Shown here: positions 37,945-46,122 of the stretch, in pieces | How the letters are laid out: each line of letters begins with the position of its first letter | How positions within the stretch are numbered: the first letter of the stretch is position 1 | Source of the DNA: an uncultured Acetobacteraceae bacterium | GTDB taxonomy: Bacteria > Pseudomonadota > Alphaproteobacteria > Acetobacterales > Acetobacteraceae | Assembly (NCBI GenBank): GCA_903907955.1 | Contig: CAIVPZ010000082.1 | Span: 62,001-126,000, forward strand | DNA: 64,000 nt | Direction of reading: 5' to 3' | Notes under the pieces: model-generated | Databases searched by the model: none | What the model saw: the letters and a program-made list of their open reading frames with translations, nothing else | What the model was told of the DNA's origin: nothing | Position numbers and translations under genes: made by a program

Positions 37945-39902
37945 GCGACAATCTGGAAATCATCGGCTTCGACCTCGGCCACGGCGAGAGCGCGCTGGCG
38001 CACACCACCCTGGTATCCGCCAACGAGCCGGAGGCGCTCTCCATCCACAACCGCCCGACCGTGCTCAGCGTGGTTGGCGTGGACGCCGACGGCCGCGTCG
38101 CCATCGGCGAGAACGCGGTGCGCCAGAGCGAGCGGATGGCGGAGATGTTCGTCCGCTTCAAGTCGATGCCGCCGGCCCAGGGCCCCTGGCCCGGCGAGCG
38201 CGCGTTGGTGCTGTTCGTTGGCGGCATCGTGCGCGAACTGGTGGAAAGCCGGCAGATTCCGCGCATCGACGATGCCCGCGTGTTCGTCGGCGTGCCCTCC
38301 GGCTGGACCGGCGAGGCCGAATCCGGCCGGCGGCTGGAGGCCTACCGCGCCGCGCTGCTTGCGGCCGGGATGCGGCATGTCGAGTTCGTCCCGGAATCCC
38401 GCGCCGCCTTCATGCAGGCCCGCGAATCCGGTGAGTTGCAGCTTGGCCTGGAGCAGTTGTCCGGCCGGGTGCTGGTGGTCGATCTCGGCTCCTCCACCGC
38501 CGACTGCACGCTGGTGCAGGACCTGCACCCGCTGCCGCTGGATTTCGGCCACAACGCGCTGGGCGCCTCGCTGATCGAGCGGACCCTGCTGCGCCACGCC
38601 ATCGAGCGCCACGCCTCCGGCGGCAAGCTCAGCGCCTTCTACGCGCGGCACCCGGCGCGGCATGCCTATGACGAACTGGCCTGGCGGACGCTCAAGGAAG
38701 AATATTTCAACGCCGAATCGGCCGGCAACGACGAGCCGCGGGCGCGCAACATCTTCGCCTACGAGCTGGAGGACGGCGACGAGGTGCTGCTGCGCGCCGT
38801 GGTGGACCGCCCCGCCATGCTCGCCGCCCTGGCCGAGCCGCAACCCACGCTGGGCGGCAGCGGCTGGCGCGATGCCTTCCGCAGCAGCCTGATCGGCGCC
38901 CGCGCCGGCATCGGCGGCGACCCCGATCTGGTGCTGTTCACCGGCGGCGCCTCGCGCATGGGCTTCGTGGTGCACGATGCTCATGAGATATTCCCCGCGG
39001 CCCGGGTGGTGCGCGGCAAGGCGCCGGAACTGGCGATCGCCAAGGGGCTGGCCTGGTGGGGCCGTGCCCGGCTGCGCGCCGCCGCCTTCACCGCCGAGGT
39101 GGATGCGCTGTGCGAACAGCCCACCGAAGGGCCGAGCTCCATCGGCACGGTGGTGCGCACCGAACTGCCCGGCCTGCTGGCGGCGCTGGCGCACGCGCTG
39201 GCGAAGGGGCTGGCCGAGGAGGTGATCATCCCCTCCGGCCGCGCCTGGCGTGAAGGCCGGCTGGTGACCCTGCGCGACTTCGAGCAGACCACCGAGGCGC
39301 GGGCCACCACCTGGATTGAATCGGAGGCCGGCCGCGCCGCGGTGGCCGAGGCGGCGCGGGTCTGGCTGGTGGGCCTCGCGCGCGCGCTGGAGACGCTGAC
39401 CGACCCGATCTGCGACCGCTACCGGCTGTCCCGCCGCGCCCTGGTGATCGAGGCCGCCACCTATGTGTCGGGCGATCTGGTGGCCGGGCGCACCACCGAC
39501 AGCCTGGATTTCAGCCATGTCCAGGGGATCGCCACGGTGGTGAATCTGGTCACCGCGGCGGTGGTGGGCACGCTGATGGGCGGCAGCGGCAAGGCGCTGC
39601 TGATCGCCGGTCCGGTCGGCTGGGTGATTGGCTTCGTCGGCGCCGCCGCCCTGCTGTTCGCCGGCCAGAAGGCGGCGCGCGAGGTGGTGAAGGGCTGGAA
39701 CATCCCCGGACTGGTGCGGCGCACGGTGATTTCCGAGGACCGCCTGCTGCGCAAGGTGCGCGAGGGCGTGCCGGAAATCGCCTCCCGGTTGCGCACGGCG
39801 CTGGCCGAGCGGCCGTCGGAGGAGCTGGCCGGGATGATCGAGGCGCAGATTCGGGCGGCTTTGCTGACGCGGGCTGAGGATGCTTTGGTGCGGTTGGGGT
39901 GA
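37941..39902 (+). CDS. Divergent Hsp70-like ATPase with C-terminal membrane hairpin
   Basis: 653 residues. Actin/Hsp70 ATPase motifs: phosphate-1 IIGFDLGHGESALAHTTL (~8-25), phosphate-2 VVDLGSSTADCTLV (~178-191), adenosine motif VLFTGGASRMGFV (~331-343). There is no recognisable DnaK substrate-binding domain. Instead a helical region is followed by two hydrophobic helices (~528-573, IATVVNLVTAAVVGTLMGGS, then LLIAGPVGWVIGFVGAAALL) and ~80 polar residues. A soluble ATPase fused to a membrane hairpin is unlike housekeeping DnaK. It starts within the stop of the partner gene. No DnaJ homologue is seen nearby. Substrate and role unknown. Confidence 0.82.
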   Translation: MSDNLEIIGFDLGHGESALAHTTLVSANEPEALSIHNRPTVLSVVGVDADGRVAIGENAVRQSERMAEMFVRFKSMPPAQGPWPGERALVLFVGGIVRELVESRQIPRIDDARVFVGVPSGWTGEAESGRRLEAYRAALLAAGMRHVEFVPESRAAFMQARESGELQLGLEQLSGRVLVVDLGSSTADCTLVQDLHPLPLDFGHNALGASLIERTLLRHAIERHASGGKLSAFYARHPARHAYDELAWRTLKEEYFNAESAGNDEPRARNIFAYELEDGDEVLLRAVVDRPAMLAALAEPQPTLGGSGWRDAFRSSLIGARAGIGGDPDLVLFTGGASRMGFVVHDAHEIFPAARVVRGKAPELAIAKGLAWWGRARLRAAAFTAEVDALCEQPTEGPSSIGTVVRTELPGLLAALAHALAKGLAEEVIIPSGRAWREGRLVTLRDFEQTTEARATTWIESEAGRAAVAEAARVWLVGLARALETLTDPICDRYRLSRRALVIEAATYVSGDLVAGRTTDSLDFSHVQGIATVVNLVTAAVVGTLMGGSGKALLIAGPVGWVIGFVGAAALLFAGQKAAREVVKGWNIPGLVRRTVISEDRLLRKVREGVPEIASRLRTALAERPSEELAGMIEAQIRAALLTRAEDALVRLG

Positions 39903-39904
39903 CC

Positions 39905-40045
39905 TGAAGGAAGGCCAGGGCGCTGCCCGCTCCGGCGCAACGAGGCAGAGGCCCCCTTCTAAATACCTTGGGTTCCAAGGGCCTGCGGCCCTTGGTCGGT
40001 CCAGGGCGAAGCCCTGGTGGGGGTCGGGGCGAAGCCCCGATAGGA
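39905..40045. repeat. GC-rich hairpin repeats, family 3 variants
   Basis: The start (gaaggaaggccagggcgctg) matches the head of the 61.66 kb and 55.2 kb elements. Further hairpins follow, such as gggccctgcgg-type stems and ggggcgaagcccc. The stretch separates the Hsp70-like gene from mutS and is otherwise empty. Confidence 0.7.
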
Positions 40046-40127
40046 TCATGCCTCGCGGACAACGTTGCGCTACCGCTGGGGCAAGGGGCGCCTCGCGCCA
40101 GCGGCCGCGAGCGGCTACATCAGGAGA

Positions 40128-42764
40128 ATGCCCGCCCCCGCCCCATCGCCTGCTGCCGACGGTGCTTCGCCTGCCATGGCGCAGTGGTTTGCCGCGAAGA
40201 AGGAGAATCCCGACGCGCTGCTGTTCTTCCGCATGGGCGATTTCTACGAGATGTTCTTCGCCGATGCCGAGGCAGCCGCGGCGGCGCTCGACATCGCGCT
40301 GACCAGCCGCGGCGAGCATGCCGGCCGGCCGATCGCCATGTGCGGCGTGCCGGTGCATGCGGCGGAATCCTACCTGTCCCGGCTGATCCGGCGCGGCTTT
40401 CGCGTCGCCGTGGCCGAGCAGATGGAGGACCCCAAGGCGCGCACCGGCAAGGCGCCGATCCGGCGCGAGGTGGTGCGGCTGATCACCCCCGGCACGCTGA
40501 CCGAAGAGGCGCTGCTGGAGCCGGGCCGGCCCAACATCCTGTTTTCGCACGCCGCCGTCGCCGGGGCCGCCGGCGCGGCCTGGCTCGATGTTTCCACCGG
40601 GCTGTTCGAGACCCAGGCGATTGGCCGCGACGGCCTGCCCGCTTTGCTGGGGCGGCTCGATCCGGCCGAGATTCTCGCCGCCACCGGGCTGGCGCTGGGT
40701 GACTGGGAGCCGCGGCGCGGCCCGGACTTGCCCGCGCCGCCGCCGCTGCTGGCGCGGCGGCGATTGGCCGAGGCGTTCGGCGTGGCCAGCCTGGACGCGT
40801 TCGGCGCCTTCTCCGATGCCGAGGCGGTGGCCGCCATGCTGGCGCTCGACTATGTGCGCGCAACCGGGGCGGGCAAGCTGCCGCGGCTGGCGCATCCGGC
40901 GCCGCTGGGCGAGGCCGGGCGGCTGGAACTCGACGCCGCCACCCGCGCCAGCCTGGAAGTGGCCCGCGCCCGCGACGGCGGCACCGCGCACACGCTGCTG
41001 GCCGCGGTGCAACGCACGCTTACCGCTGCCGGGGCGCGGCTGCTGGCGGAGGTGCTGGCCGCCCCGCTGACCGATCCGGCGCCGATCGCCGACCGGCAGG
41101 ATGGCTGGTCGTGGCTGCTCGCCAACCCCGACGCGGCGACCCGGCTGCGTGCGGCGCTGCGGCGCACCCCCGATATGGCACGGGCGCTCGGGCGGCTGTC
41201 GCTCAGCCGCGGCGGGCCGCGCGACCTGGGGGCGCTGCGTGATGGGCTGGCCGCCGGGCAGGCGGCCCGCGAGGCGCTGGACGGACCGGTGCCCCGGTTC
41301 CTGGCGGAGGCGCGCGACTGCCTCGCGCCGGCACCTGACTTGCGGGCGCACCTGCGGGCGGCGCTGGCGGAGACGGTGCCGGCGCGGCTGGAGGACGGCG
41401 CCATCGCCGCCGGCTTCGATGCCGAACTCGACGCCCACCGCGCCCTGCGCGACGACAGCCGGCGCGTGATCACCACGTTGCAGCTTGATTATGCGCAGAA
41501 ATACGGCGTGGCGAGCCTGAAGATCCGCCACCACGCCCAGCTCGGCTACGTCATCGAGGCGCCGTCGGTGGCGGTGGAAAAACTGCGCGCCCACCCGGAC
41601 CTGACGCTGCGCCAGGCGATGGCGAACGGGGCGCGGTTCGCCTGCACCGAACTGGGGGAACTCGACCGCCGCATCGCCGAGGCGGCGGAGCGGGCGGTGG
41701 TGCGGGAAAAGGCGGTGTTCGCCCATCTGCTGGCCGCCGCCTTGCGCGAGAGCGATGCGCTGGCCGGCTGTGCCGCGGCGCTGGCCCGGCTCGATCTGGC
41801 GCAGTCCGCCGCCGCGCTGGCCGCCCCCGGCACCTGGTGCCGGCCGGAGGTGACCGATGGCACCGGGTTTCGCGTCGAGGCCGGGCGGCACCCGGTGGTG
41901 GAGGCGGCGCTGGCCGGGCAGGACGCTTTTGTCCCCAATGATGCCGATCTTGCGCCGGACCGGCGGGTGCTGCTGCTGACCGGGCCGAACATGGCCGGCA
42001 AGTCCACCTATCTGCGGCAGAATGCCCTGATCGTGCTGCTGGCGCAGGCGGGGCTGCCGGTGCCCGCCGCACGGGCCAGTATCGGCATCGTTGACCGGCT
42101 TTTTTCGCGGGTCGGCGCCGCCGATGATCTGGCGCGCGGGCGCAGCACCTTCATGGTGGAAATGACCGAGACGGCCTCCATCCTGCATCAGGCCGGGCCG
42201 CGCAGCCTGGTGGTGGTGGACGAAATCGGCCGCGGCACCGCCACGCTCGACGGGCTGGCGATCGCCTGGGCGGTGCTGGAGGCGCTGCACAACACGGTGC
42301 GTTGCCGGGTGATCTTCGCCACCCATTTCCATGAACTGGCGCGGCTGACCGCGGAATTGCCGCGTTTGTCACCGCATACCATGCGGGTCAAGGAGTGGAA
42401 GGGGGAGGTGGTGTTCCTGCATGAGGTCGCCGAAGGCGCCGGGGGGCAAAGCTGGGGGGTGCATGTGGCCAAGCTGGCGGGCGTGCCGGCGCCGGTGGTG
42501 CGGCGCGCCGGGGCGCTGCTGGCGGCGCTGGAAAGCCGCGCCGGCGACCTGACCGATGCCGGCGCGCTGCCGCTGTTCGCCGCCGCCCGGCCCGCACTTG
42601 CCGCCGCCGAACCGCCGGCCGCCGACCCTGTGCGCGGGGCGCTGGAAGCGATCGACCCGGACCGGCTGACCCCGCGCGAGGCACTCGATGCACTTTATCG
42701 CCTGAAGGCGATGCTGCCATCCGAAGCGCGGTCTGTTGCACCGCATGATGACCCGATAACATGA
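40128..42764 (+). CDS. mutS: DNA mismatch repair protein MutS
   Basis: 878 residues from ATG at 40128; AGGAGA lies unusually close to it, so a start a few codons away (TTG 40065 or ATG 40176) is possible. The mismatch-binding Phe-x-Glu motif is in LFFRMGDFYEMFF, followed by ALDIALTSRGEHAGRPIAMC. The ATPase has Walker A GPNMAGKSTYL (~618), LVVVDEIGRGTATLDGLAIA (~694) and ATHFHELARL. It recognises mismatches and recruits MutL. glnD overlaps by 4 bp, a coupling known in some alphaproteobacteria. Confidence 0.97.
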   Translation: MPAPAPSPAADGASPAMAQWFAAKKENPDALLFFRMGDFYEMFFADAEAAAAALDIALTSRGEHAGRPIAMCGVPVHAAESYLSRLIRRGFRVAVAEQMEDPKARTGKAPIRREVVRLITPGTLTEEALLEPGRPNILFSHAAVAGAAGAAWLDVSTGLFETQAIGRDGLPALLGRLDPAEILAATGLALGDWEPRRGPDLPAPPPLLARRRLAEAFGVASLDAFGAFSDAEAVAAMLALDYVRATGAGKLPRLAHPAPLGEAGRLELDAATRASLEVARARDGGTAHTLLAAVQRTLTAAGARLLAEVLAAPLTDPAPIADRQDGWSWLLANPDAATRLRAALRRTPDMARALGRLSLSRGGPRDLGALRDGLAAGQAAREALDGPVPRFLAEARDCLAPAPDLRAHLRAALAETVPARLEDGAIAAGFDAELDAHRALRDDSRRVITTLQLDYAQKYGVASLKIRHHAQLGYVIEAPSVAVEKLRAHPDLTLRQAMANGARFACTELGELDRRIAEAAERAVVREKAVFAHLLAAALRESDALAGCAAALARLDLAQSAAALAAPGTWCRPEVTDGTGFRVEAGRHPVVEAALAGQDAFVPNDADLAPDRRVLLLTGPNMAGKSTYLRQNALIVLLAQAGLPVPAARASIGIVDRLFSRVGAADDLARGRSTFMVEMTETASILHQAGPRSLVVVDEIGRGTATLDGLAIAWAVLEALHNTVRCRVIFATHFHELARLTAELPRLSPHTMRVKEWKGEVVFLHEVAEGAGGQSWGVHVAKLAGVPAPVVRRAGALLAALESRAGDLTDAGALPLFAAARPALAAAEPPAADPVRGALEAIDPDRLTPREALDALYRLKAMLPSEARSVAPHDDPIT

Positions 42765-45589
42765 CCACGATGTCATCGGTCCTTCCCTTGCCGGCTGACC
42801 CGGCCGCCGCTACCGCCGCGCTGCATGAGGCGCTGGCCGCGCTCGCCACCGAAAACGGCGAGCCGGTCCCGCGTGACGCCGTGCTGGGGGTTTTCCGCCG
42901 CCATCTCGCGCGCATCCAGACCTTCGTGCGCGAGGCCTTTGAGCATGGCGAGTTCTCCGGCCTGGCCGCGGCGCGGCGGCTGGCCGTGCTCACCGACGGG
43001 CTGATCGTGGCGCTGCACGGCTATGCGGTGTCGCTGCAGGTGCAGGACGGGCTGGGCCGGCTCGGCGTGGCGGCCACCGGCGGCTATGGCCGTGGCGTGC
43101 TGGCGCCGTTCAGCGATATCGACCTGCTGTTCCTGACCGCCGACGAACCGCGCCCGGCGGTGCTGCGGACGGTCGAGTTCATGCTGTATTTCCTGTGGGA
43201 TCTCGGCCTGAAGGTGGGCCACGCCACCCGCTCGGTGGCCGACTGCCTGACCGAGGCGAACGGCGACGTCACCATCCGCACCTCGCTGCTCGACGCCCGG
43301 CCGGTCGCCGGCGATGCCGCGCTGTTCAAGGATTTCGCCCGGCGCTTCCGGGTCGCCTGCACCGAGGCGGGGGCGGCCAACTACATCGCCGCCAAGCAGG
43401 CCGAGCGGGCGGCGCGGCATCGCCGCTACGGCGATTCCCCCTTCGTGGTCGAGCCGAACGTGAAGGAGGGCCGCGGCGGGCTGCGCGACCTGCAGACGCT
43501 GTACTGGATCGCCCGCTACGTGTTCGGCGCCCGGATCATGGCCGAGCTGGCCGACCCGACCGGCCCGGCCGGCGGCGTGCTGACCGACACCGAGGCGCGG
43601 CTGGCGCGGCGGTCGTGGGATTTCCTGTGGACGCTGCGCTTTCACCTGCACTACGTCGCCGGCCGCGCCGAGGAGCGGCTGACCTTCGACCTGCAGCCGG
43701 TGGTGGGCGCGCGCATGGGCTATACGCGGCACGGCCGCCAGGACGGGGTGGAGCGCTTCATGCGCCACTACTTCCTGACCGCCCGCGAGGTGACCCGGCT
43801 GACCCATGTGCTGGAGCCGGCGATGCTGCGCGCCGCGCTCGGCCCGCCCGCCCATGCGAAGGAGACCGACGCCGAGCTTGCCGCCGCCGGCTTCGTGCTG
43901 GCCGACGGCATGCTGCTGAGCGCCAGGGGCCGCGAGTTCCACAACGAGCCGGTGCAGATGCTGCGCATCCTGCAGGTGGCGCGCGACCGCGGGCTGGAGT
44001 TGCATCCGCTGGCCATCCGCGCGCTGATCCGCCACGAGCGGCGGGCGGTGGAACTGCGCGGCGACCCGGAAGCCTCGGAGATTTTCCTCGACCTGTTGTG
44101 CGGGCATGACGCCGAGAACGGCCACGCCGACGGCGCCACCTGGCTGAAGGTGATGAACGAGGTCGGCATTCTCGGCCGGCTGCTGCCGGACTGGGCGCGC
44201 ATCGTCGGCCAGATGCAGTTCGACACCTACCATGTGTTCACCGTGGATGAGCACACGATCGAGGTGATCCGCGTGCTCAATTCGTTGGAGCGCGGCGAAC
44301 TGGCGCAGATCGCGCCGGTGGCCTCCGATCTGGTGGGCAATCTGCAGTCGCGCCGCGCCCTGTACATTGCGGCGATCATGCACGACATCGCCAAGGGCCG
44401 CGGCGGCGACCATTCCGAGCTTGGCGCCGAACTGGCGCTGGAGGTCGGCCCGGCGATCGGGTTGACCGCCGAGGAGACCGAGACGGTGTCCTGGCTGGTG
44501 CTGCACCATCTGCTGCTCAGCCAGACCGCGTTCAAGCGCGACATCGACGACCCGAAAACCATCCTCGACCTCGCCGAGGTGATCCAGTCGCCGGAGCGGC
44601 TGCGGCTGCTGCTGGTGCTGACGGTGGCCGACATGCGCGCGGTTTCCAGCAAGGTGTGGAACGGCTGGAAGGCGACGCTGCTGCGCGAATTGTATGCGCG
44701 GGTGGGCGAGGTGCTGGCCGGCGGGCTTTCCACCGCCGAACGCGACGTGCGCGTGCAGCGCGCCCGCGACTCGGCGGGTTCGCTGCTGACCGATTGGCCG
44801 GCCGAGGCGCGGGAGAAATACCTCTCGCTTGGCTATGCCGGATACTGGCTGGGCTTCGACCCGGAAACGCACGCCCGCCACGCCCGGCTGATCCGCGATG
44901 CCGAGGCGCGCCGCGCCCCGCTGACGGTGGAGACGCAGCCGCTGCCGGCGCGGGCGGTGACGGAAGTTACGGTGTATGCCGCCGACCATGCCGGGCTGTT
45001 CAGCCAGATCGCCGGCGCGCTGGCGGTGGCCGGCGCCTCGATCGTGGATGCGCGCATCCACACGCTGACCAACGGCATGGCGCTGGACACGTTCTGGGTG
45101 CAGGACGCCGCCGGCGGTGCGTTCGACGCGCCGCACCGGCTGGCGCGGCTGTACGTGCTGATCGAGCAGGCGCTGACCGGGCGGATCAAACTCGGCACCG
45201 AAATCCGCAAGATGTCCCAGGCGCTGCTGGGCCGGCGGGTGCGCGCCATCCATGTGCCGCCGCGGGTGGTGATCGACAACTATGCCTCCAACACCTACAC
45301 GGTGCTGGAGGTGAACGGCCGCGACCGCCCCGGGTTGCTGCACGACGTGACCGCGGCGATCAGCGAGCAGGGCCTGCAGATCGCCTCGGCGCATGTGAGT
45401 ACCTACGGGGTGCGGGCGGTGGACGTGTTCTACGTCAAGGACGTGTTCGGGCTGAAGGTCGAGAACGAGCGCCGGCTGCACCAGTTGCGCGAGGCGCTGC
45501 TGGCGGCGCTGTCCTGCCCCGACGATGCGCCGGCGCCGGAGCCGGTGCCGGCAACCCCGAAGCGGCGGCGGCCGATGGATGCGGCATAA
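42761..45589 (+). CDS. glnD: [Protein-PII] uridylyltransferase/uridylyl-removing enzyme
   Basis: 942 residues from ATG overlapping the mutS stop. Nucleotidyltransferase motif GGYGRGVLAPFSDIDLLFL (~107-125), a helical GlnD region with VEPNVKEGRGGLRDLQTLYW, an HD domain (AIMHDIAKGRGGDHSELGAE, ~541) and two ACT domains (from ~735, VTVYAADHAGLFSQIAGAL, and ~846, LEVNGRDRPGLLHDVTAAI). It uridylylates PII in nitrogen limitation and removes UMP when glutamine binds the ACT domains. All catalytic residues seem intact. Co-transcription with mutS is expected. Confidence 0.97.
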   Translation: MTTMSSVLPLPADPAAATAALHEALAALATENGEPVPRDAVLGVFRRHLARIQTFVREAFEHGEFSGLAAARRLAVLTDGLIVALHGYAVSLQVQDGLGRLGVAATGGYGRGVLAPFSDIDLLFLTADEPRPAVLRTVEFMLYFLWDLGLKVGHATRSVADCLTEANGDVTIRTSLLDARPVAGDAALFKDFARRFRVACTEAGAANYIAAKQAERAARHRRYGDSPFVVEPNVKEGRGGLRDLQTLYWIARYVFGARIMAELADPTGPAGGVLTDTEARLARRSWDFLWTLRFHLHYVAGRAEERLTFDLQPVVGARMGYTRHGRQDGVERFMRHYFLTAREVTRLTHVLEPAMLRAALGPPAHAKETDAELAAAGFVLADGMLLSARGREFHNEPVQMLRILQVARDRGLELHPLAIRALIRHERRAVELRGDPEASEIFLDLLCGHDAENGHADGATWLKVMNEVGILGRLLPDWARIVGQMQFDTYHVFTVDEHTIEVIRVLNSLERGELAQIAPVASDLVGNLQSRRALYIAAIMHDIAKGRGGDHSELGAELALEVGPAIGLTAEETETVSWLVLHHLLLSQTAFKRDIDDPKTILDLAEVIQSPERLRLLLVLTVADMRAVSSKVWNGWKATLLRELYARVGEVLAGGLSTAERDVRVQRARDSAGSLLTDWPAEAREKYLSLGYAGYWLGFDPETHARHARLIRDAEARRAPLTVETQPLPARAVTEVTVYAADHAGLFSQIAGALAVAGASIVDARIHTLTNGMALDTFWVQDAAGGAFDAPHRLARLYVLIEQALTGRIKLGTEIRKMSQALLGRRVRAIHVPPRVVIDNYASNTYTVLEVNGRDRPGLLHDVTAAISEQGLQIASAHVSTYGVRAVDVFYVKDVFGLKVENERRLHQLREALLAALSCPDDAPAPEPVPATPKRRRPMDAA

Positions 45590-45602
45590 GGGGGGATGCG
45601 CC

Positions 45603-45848
45603 ATGACAGGACGCGCGGCGGTGTCCAGGCAGGCACGTGCGTCTCAGGCGCGACCGGGGGAGGCGGCCCGGATCGTCGCCGAAGCGGCCAGTTTGCTGGG
45701 CGGCGACATGGCCCGGGCGGCGCTGTGGTTCCGCCATCATCCGCTGGCGGGGTTTGGCGGGGCGACCGCCGAGGGGCTGGTGGCAGCCGGCCATGCCGAG
45801 GCGGTGCTCGCGTATTTGCGGAAGCTGCGCGATGGCGTGTCCGCCTGA
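45603..45848 (+). CDS. Antitoxin-like protein (Xre/MbcA/ParS toxin-binding type)
   Basis: 81 residues from ATG at 45603, 13 bp after glnD. The C-terminal half (ARAALWFRHHPLAGFGGATA, EGLVAAGHAEAVLAYLRKL) resembles the short toxin-binding domain of MbcA/ParS antitoxins (W...P...L.g.tP.eLl..g). No DNA-binding helix-turn-helix and no RES toxin accompany it, so it may be a domesticated remnant. Its stop codon lies in a partial copy of the family 2 repeat. Confidence 0.6.
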   Translation: MTGRAAVSRQARASQARPGEAARIVAEAASLLGGDMARAALWFRHHPLAGFGGATAEGLVAAGHAEAVLAYLRKLRDGVSA

Positions 45849-45872
45849 GATTTTGTGCATGAATGCCCGCGC
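45845..45872. repeat. Partial family 2 repeat arm
   Basis: ctgagattttgtgcatgaat followed by gcccgcgc matches the left arm at 49908-49933 with few differences; the TGA is the stop of the preceding gene. The centre and right arm are missing. Confidence 0.65.
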
Positions 45873-45905
45873 CGCTCGGACGGCGCGGCTCTCCGCGCGC
45901 TGATG

Positions 45906-45980
45906 CCGCCGGGAGAGTCACCCACTCCGTCATGCCCGGGCTTGTCCCGGGCATGACGGAGTGGGTGACTCTCCCGGCGG
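45906..45980. repeat. Perfect 35-bp inverted repeat with a 5-nt loop
   Basis: Arms 45906-45940 and 45946-45980 are exact complements around loop cttgt. The inner part (tcatgcccgggcttgtcccg) is a palindrome type common in alphaproteobacterial intergenic regions, but the long outer stem (gggagagtcacccactccg) is unusual. It lies between glnD's operon and the histidine kinase gene; 45981-46122 holds the kinase promoter region. Confidence 0.93.
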
Positions 45981-46122
45981 GCTGTAACGACTTGTCGCTG
46001 CGCCGCTCACAATTCGTTGAACGGTGATCCCTGCTGGCTGGCATCTGACGACATGTTGACGCAGATCAAAGCAGAACTGCGCCCGCGTTAACAATCTCGC
46101 GAACAAAGCGGCAGGGCTGACC

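Noticed and set aside
37182-42332. 1716-residue minus-strand ORF across the Hsp70-like gene and mutS
   Set aside because: It opposes several well-supported genes and has His/Arg/Gly-rich composition with no domain.
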